Assembly: GCA_963833965.1 (NCBI GenBank)
Contig: CAWHZZ010000003.1
Location: 682,001-746,000, forward strand
Origin: CAJCIW01 sp963833965
Lineage (GTDB): Bacteria > Chlamydiota > Chlamydiia > Chlamydiales > Rhabdochlamydiaceae
Direction of reading: 5' to 3'
DNA length: 64,000 nt
Shown here: positions 60,217 to 64,000 of the stretch, piece after piece
Layout: each line of letters starts with the position of its first letter
Numbering within the stretch: the first letter of the stretch is position 1
Position numbers and translations under genes: made by a program
Notes under the pieces: model-generated
What the model was told of the DNA's origin: nothing
Databases searched by the model: none
Seen by the model: only the letters and a program-made list of their open reading frames with translations

Positions 60217-61464
60217 TTATGTCGTCGTCGACGTTGCGCCGGCGGGAACTGCGCCACTCAAGAACGCGAGAATTTGATCTTGAAGGGCGGTGTCGATCAT
60301 TAGGTTTTCGCGGCGTATGCCCCCATGCTCAGGGTGGCGGCACGTCGGACATTTTGCCGGCGCATAGCTGTGGGGATGAGCGGCGATATGCGCTTCCATG
60401 GTCTCTTTATCTAAGAGGTGGCGGACATCGCGGTTGTCGATCGAAGAGCTTACCCCGCCTTGCAAGGCAGCCTGAATCGCGGGATGGGACGCATCAAAGA
60501 CAGGGATCGCCATGATTTCCATGTTGACGGGATCGTTAAAGATGAGCGGTACCGCCGGAGCGCCCGCCAGCGCATCAAACAATGGCTTCAATCGATTGAT
60601 CTCGGCGGCTTTTTGTTGTACATCAGCAGGGATATTATTCTGCACGTATGCAACAGCGCCTGGAACATTGAGATTATACGTCGTCGCTGCAGGGCGTTCT
60701 GGGCCGCCCACCACCGGCTCTCGGCCGCCGCCAATAGGGCCTCCTCGACCACCAAAGACACCGCCAAAAAAATCTTGCCATCGGAATCCTGGAATGCCGG
60801 CTGGAAGATCTTGCCAAGGGAATCTTACCGGTTGCGGACCGGGCTCTCGCTCGGGTAGAGGACCGCGCGGTCTTGGTCTTTCTCCGTCGCCGCCTGGCAC
60901 TGTCGTGCTCGTCGTTGTTGTCGTGGTCACGACTGCATTCGGATCACGTCCTGAAAAGACCCGGTAAAAAGTATTGACGGTGCTGAGTTGACGTTGAAAG
61001 CTGATCGCTCTTTGGCATTCGCGGACCATCTCTTGGCCGTATTCTTGCGAGATTTGAGGGTTTCTAGCGAATTCATTGACGTAATTTTGATCGACGCGAA
61101 AGAAAAGATTGCGGACCTGCGGCGAGAGCCGTTGGAATCGGGCGTTCACAGAATTGCGATTGTCTCCGCAACTGTCGATGACTGTCATGAATTGCGTCAT
61201 TTCATTGATGCGGGCACCGATTTCGAATGGCGTCGTTCCGCGCCCCATGGACATGAAAGAATAAATAAACATGCGGCAATCGGAATAAATGTGCGCAAAA
61301 AATTTACCGATGGATGAAGGACTTAAACAGCCCAAACAATCATTGGCGGCTTTTGCGGTTATGCGTCCATTCAATCGACCTGAAGGCGCTGGGCTTATTT
61401 CCAATGGAACGTTGCGAATTGCGTAGTCTGAAGTCGATATCGGTCTCGTTGTTATCATTGACAT
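60217..61464 (-). CDS. U-box-like domain protein 1, candidate effector
   Basis: Start ATG 61464 (AGAGAGG upstream); 415 residues. The N-terminal helical domain (about 35-155) is shared with the next gene (SIGKFFAHIYSDCRMF, FQRLSPQVRNLFF). A Thr-rich tract and Pro/Gly/Arg linker follow (about 170-255). The C-terminal domain (about 270-405) reads VQNNIPADVQQKAAEINRLK, MAIPVFDASHPAIQAAL, VRHLLDKETMEAHIA, APAKCPTCRHPEHGGIRREN and IDTALQDQILAFL. The layout (PV-D, a basic/His turn, C-x2-C-R-P, L-I-D-x-LQ) is like a U-box/RING ubiquitin-ligase fold, so I infer an E3-like effector. Paralogue of the gene just upstream. Confidence 0.7.
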   Translation of the reverse strand: MSMITTRPISTSDYAIRNVPLEISPAPSGRLNGRITAKAANDCLGCLSPSSIGKFFAHIYSDCRMFIYSFMSMGRGTTPFEIGARINEMTQFMTVIDSCGDNRNSVNARFQRLSPQVRNLFFRVDQNYVNEFARNPQISQEYGQEMVRECQRAISFQRQLSTVNTFYRVFSGRDPNAVVTTTTTTSTTVPGGDGERPRPRGPLPEREPGPQPVRFPWQDLPAGIPGFRWQDFFGGVFGGRGGPIGGGREPVVGGPERPAATTYNLNVPGAVAYVQNNIPADVQQKAAEINRLKPLFDALAGAPAVPLIFNDPVNMEIMAIPVFDASHPAIQAALQGGVSSSIDNRDVRHLLDKETMEAHIAAHPHSYAPAKCPTCRHPEHGGIRRENLMIDTALQDQILAFLSGAVPAGATSTTT

Positions 61465-61534
61465 GAACACCTCTCTTTAATGACAGCCAAAAAGCATATC
61501 AAGTTAAGATAATTTAAAGAATGTAAAATGAACT

Positions 61535-62989
61535 CTACGTTGTCGTGCCGCCACCGGCGAGAATGGCTGTTCTTAAAAATTGTAGAATCTCATCCTGCAA
61601 AGCGGTGTCGATCCGCAAGTTCTCTCGACGGATGCCGCCATGATCAGGATGGCGGCAGATATGACATTTTGCTGGCGCCCAACTGTGGCCTGCAGCGATG
61701 TGCGCTTCTAAAGAATCTTTTTCCAAAATGTGGCGCAGGTCGCGATTGTTGATCCTCGTCGATTCGCCGCTACGCAAGGCATTTTGAACAGCCGGATGAG
61801 AGGCATCGAAGACAGGGATTGCGAGGATTTCCATGCCAATCGGATCGTTGTAGATGAGTGGCACCGCAGGCGTAGGACGAAGCGCTTCGAATATTGGTTT
61901 TAATCGGTTGATCTCATTGGCCTTGGTTTGCACGTCGGCCGGGATAGCATTTTGCACATACCGGACCGTTCCCGGCGCTTCAATGAACCCTCCTATTGTC
62001 GTCGTAGTTGTGGTCGTTGTTGTTGACGTTGTTGTCACTCCAAAACCAGCTACTGCATTTCGTAGGACGCCCAAAATCTCATCTTGCAAAGCGGTATCGA
62101 TTAAAAGCTTGCCCTGTTGCAAAGGATGAGTGCAGTTCGGATAGTTACAGATGGGCGGATTCGTAGGGTTGGTATACGTGGCAAAAGCCACGTCAAAAGT
62201 ATTTGCATCTAGGAGATGGCGCAAACCCTGATCCCTCACGCTCACTGTGTCGCCATCACTCATGGCGGTTTGCACCGCGGGATGGGAAGAGTCAAACACG
62301 GGAATCGACATAAACTCTAATGTCGTCAGGTCGGCGTAGACGCGGGGAACTCGAATTCCCAAAGTGCCGAACTGAATTTTTAGTCGGTTGATCTCATCGG
62401 CTTTTTGCCTGACGTCGGCGGGAATCGCTAGCCGGTCGTAGGCGACGGTGCCCGGAATAACTGTGATCGGCGTATTCGGGGTAAACATTCTTCCGCTGAA
62501 TAATTTTTGAATGAAAATCACTTGGTTACATTCTCGAAGCATCTCAGCTTTAATTTCTTCGGTCCGCGAAGGATCGCTGACAAATTGGTTAACGTATTTT
62601 CCATCGAAATAATAAAAAAGATCTCGGGTTCCATTTGAAAGGCGTTGAAACTGATCTCTAACGAGAGTGCGATCCGCCCCGCAAGTGTTGATCGTCTGAA
62701 TCAACAGGTTCACTTCATTGAACCGCTGGTCGACTACCTGACTGGAAACGCCTTTATTTTGAAAACCCGAAAAAAACATACGGATGTCTGCAAACCGGTG
62801 GGCGAAGAAATTCCCAATTTTTTTTGGAATTGAGACAAAGGTTTCCCAACACGAATTGGCGGCGCGGGCATTGACACGCGGGCTTAACTCGGAAGGCTGC
62901 TCGCTGATGCCGTGAGAACAGATGCGGCATTGTTGTTGATTGAGACGTGGAACAGGTGAGGAAGAGTGGTTGTGAATCGGTGGAATCAT
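61535..62989 (-). CDS. U-box-like domain protein 2, with two domain copies
   Basis: 484 residues. Same N-terminal domain as its neighbour (KIGNFFAHRFADIRMFFSGF, FQRLSNGTRDLFYYFDGKYV). It then carries two U-box-like domains in tandem. Copy 1 (about 190-305) is divergent: IPADVRQKADEINRLKIQF, SIPVFDSSHPAVQTAM, ICNYPNCTHPLQQGKLLIDT. Copy 2 (about 335-480) is close to the neighbour's: AIPVFDASHPAVQNAL, LRHILEKDSLEAHIA, APAKCHICRHPDHGGIRREN. A Thr-rich linker joins them. 64 bases separate the two genes, which run in the same direction; they arose by duplication. Confidence 0.7.
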   Translation of the reverse strand: MIPPIHNHSSSPVPRLNQQQCRICSHGISEQPSELSPRVNARAANSCWETFVSIPKKIGNFFAHRFADIRMFFSGFQNKGVSSQVVDQRFNEVNLLIQTINTCGADRTLVRDQFQRLSNGTRDLFYYFDGKYVNQFVSDPSRTEEIKAEMLRECNQVIFIQKLFSGRMFTPNTPITVIPGTVAYDRLAIPADVRQKADEINRLKIQFGTLGIRVPRVYADLTTLEFMSIPVFDSSHPAVQTAMSDGDTVSVRDQGLRHLLDANTFDVAFATYTNPTNPPICNYPNCTHPLQQGKLLIDTALQDEILGVLRNAVAGFGVTTTSTTTTTTTTTIGGFIEAPGTVRYVQNAIPADVQTKANEINRLKPIFEALRPTPAVPLIYNDPIGMEILAIPVFDASHPAVQNALRSGESTRINNRDLRHILEKDSLEAHIAAGHSWAPAKCHICRHPDHGGIRRENLRIDTALQDEILQFLRTAILAGGGTTT

Positions 62990-63114
62990 GATAGGCCTCG
63001 CTGAAAAAATAAAAAGGATAGACTAAAAGCTCAAATTTCAAAAAGATAAAAAGAAAATCAGGAGAATTTGAATTGACGTGAAAAAAACTAACGAAAACGG
63101 TATAGGTACGGACG

Positions 63115-64000
63115 ATGAATGATGTTTTGCCTGATAAAATCGGCCAATACCAAATTCTGAAAAGCCTTGGGAAAGGAGGCATGGGCGAGGTATTTCTCGC
63201 ATACGATCCTTTATGTAAACGCCACGTCGCTTTAAAACAGATCCGCCAAGAGCTCAAGACGCATCCGATCATGAAAGACCGGTTCTTAAGGGAAGCGCGC
63301 GTCGCCGCCCAGCTCACCCACCCTTCGATCATACCGATCTTTTCCATCGAGCTGAACGGCGAAACTTATTACACGATGCCTTATGTCGAAGGCGAAACCT
63401 TAAAGCAAATTTTAAAACAGAGTGTTGAAGAAGAGAAAGAAGGAGAAGTCAAACACACGATCGGCGCCTCCATCCTCGCTTTGACGCGGATTTTTTTATC
63501 CGTCTGCGAAGCGATCGCCTACACACACTCAAAAGGCATTGTGCATCGCGACCTCAAACCCGATAACATCATTGTCGGAAAATACGGAGAGGTCTTTTTG
63601 CTCGATTGGGGACTAGCCGACTTTTTCGGGAAGACCGAGGTGTTGATCGAAGATGAGGAAGAAGACAATGCGCTCTACAAAGATCTCACGCGGCCCGGAA
63701 AAGTTCCAGGGACATTAAATTACATCGCTCCCGAAAGGGCCCGAGGGGAGCCCTCACACGCGGCGATGGACATCTATTCTTTGGGCGTGATTTTGTATCA
63801 ACTCTTGACATTGCGGGTGCCTTTTTTGCGCACGTCCGTCAAAAGTTACCGCAAAACGATGCATTTGGAACGGTTGACCGACCCTCTTGAAATGGCCCCT
63901 TACCGAGACATTCCACAGCATCTTGCCGATATTGCCAAAAGGTGCTTGCGCTATACACCCGAAGAACGTTTTCAAAGCGTCGATGAGATCATCGCCGAAT
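63115..64000 (+). CDS. pknD: PknD-like serine/threonine protein kinase, 3' end outside window
   Basis: I read the frame from ATG 63115 (MNDVLPDKIGQYQIL) open to the right edge, 295 codons. Hanks-type kinase: the Gly loop LGKGGMGEVFLAYD, the ATP Lys in HVALKQIRQ, the catalytic loop IVHRDLKPDNII, the metal motif LDWGLADFFG (DWG in place of DFG, as in PknD relatives), the activation-segment end GTLNYIAPERARG and DIYSLGVILYQLL. Chlamydial PknD continues with a long C-terminal region, which is outside. It is divergent from the U-box-like genes. Confidence 0.93.
   Translation, partial: MNDVLPDKIGQYQILKSLGKGGMGEVFLAYDPLCKRHVALKQIRQELKTHPIMKDRFLREARVAAQLTHPSIIPIFSIELNGETYYTMPYVEGETLKQILKQSVEEEKEGEVKHTIGASILALTRIFLSVCEAIAYTHSKGIVHRDLKPDNIIVGKYGEVFLLDWGLADFFGKTEVLIEDEEEDNALYKDLTRPGKVPGTLNYIAPERARGEPSHAAMDIYSLGVILYQLLTLRVPFLRTSVKSYRKTMHLERLTDPLEMAPYRDIPQHLADIAKRCLRYTPEERFQSVDEIIAE

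Noticed and set aside
61990..62040. GTT/GTC trinucleotide run as a phase-variable repeat
   Set aside because: It encodes the Thr-rich linker in frame with mixed codons; changes in multiples of three would not switch expression.
62754..63347. 197-codon minus-strand frame
   Set aside because: Overlaps pknD's kinase motifs on the other strand and the U-box-like gene; composition not coding-like.
1..64000. CRISPR arrays, rRNA genes, replication origin
   Set aside because: No regularly spaced direct repeats, no rRNA-like sequence and no DnaA-box cluster were seen.

Overview
The window looks like chromosome of a Chlamydiota bacterium, most likely an environmental (Parachlamydiales/Waddlia-like) relative rather than a Chlamydia species. 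The evidence is a double-length UvrA (1890 aa, four ATPase domains) as in chlamydiae; pyk close to uvrA; murB-nusB and infC-rpmI-rplT-pheS blocks; a cydAB / cdaA / YbbR / HtrB-type acyltransferase block; a PknD-like kinase at the right edge; and many eukaryotic-type domains (ankyrin, F-box plus LRR, TPR, U-box-like). Galactose epimerase, NadB, Ada, flotillin, insertion sequences and toxin-antitoxin genes point to a larger, amoeba-associated type of chlamydia. The genus cannot be fixed from sequence alone.

Layout. 1-6.5 kb: a large gene cut by the left edge (possible cysteine-peptidase-like effector), small membrane and sensor proteins, an MFS transporter, an IS3 remnant and an AbiE-type toxin-antitoxin pair. 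6.5-18.5 kb is accessory: Ada, a PIN-toxin remnant next to a Xre regulator, exported proteins, an NfeD/flotillin pair, a HicA/HicB-like pair, a cluster of tiny glycine-rich exported proteins, a serine-recombinase remnant and an ankyrin protein. Copies of a dispersed GC-rich intergenic repeat are scattered through it. 18.5-24.2 kb: tRNA-Ser, pheS, rplT, rpmI, infC, a degenerate ThrRS-like gene where thrS often sits, tRNA-Val, nadB. 24.2-32.3 kb: MnmM-like methyltransferase, two proteins of unknown function (one with a decayed partial duplicate), folC, a PHP phosphoesterase, murB, nusB, dps. 32.3-43.7 kb: exonuclease, Bcr-type efflux pump, RhuM, cytochrome bd, then a tightly overlapping cdaA-cdaR-glycosyltransferase-acyltransferase-rsmE operon. 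43.7-48.3 kb: a frameshifted IS630-type element, galE, pyk. 48.3-64 kb: a Cys-rich exported peptide, F-box/LRR protein, giant uvrA, a cNMP-sensor/CPBP fusion, hicAB, TPR protein, trpS, two tandem U-box-like proteins, and pknD running off the right edge.

Functional threads: c-di-AMP synthesis coupled to envelope (lipid A, glycosyl) genes; translation and tRNA genes; several candidate host-directed effectors; and several toxin-antitoxin or decayed mobile modules. The most unusual signals are the three U-box-like domain copies in two tandem genes, the ThrRS pseudoenzyme, three long fold-back (imperfect inverted repeat) elements of which one lies inside the start of a glycosyltransferase gene, and a solitary IS end that supplies part of the stop codon of the TPR gene.
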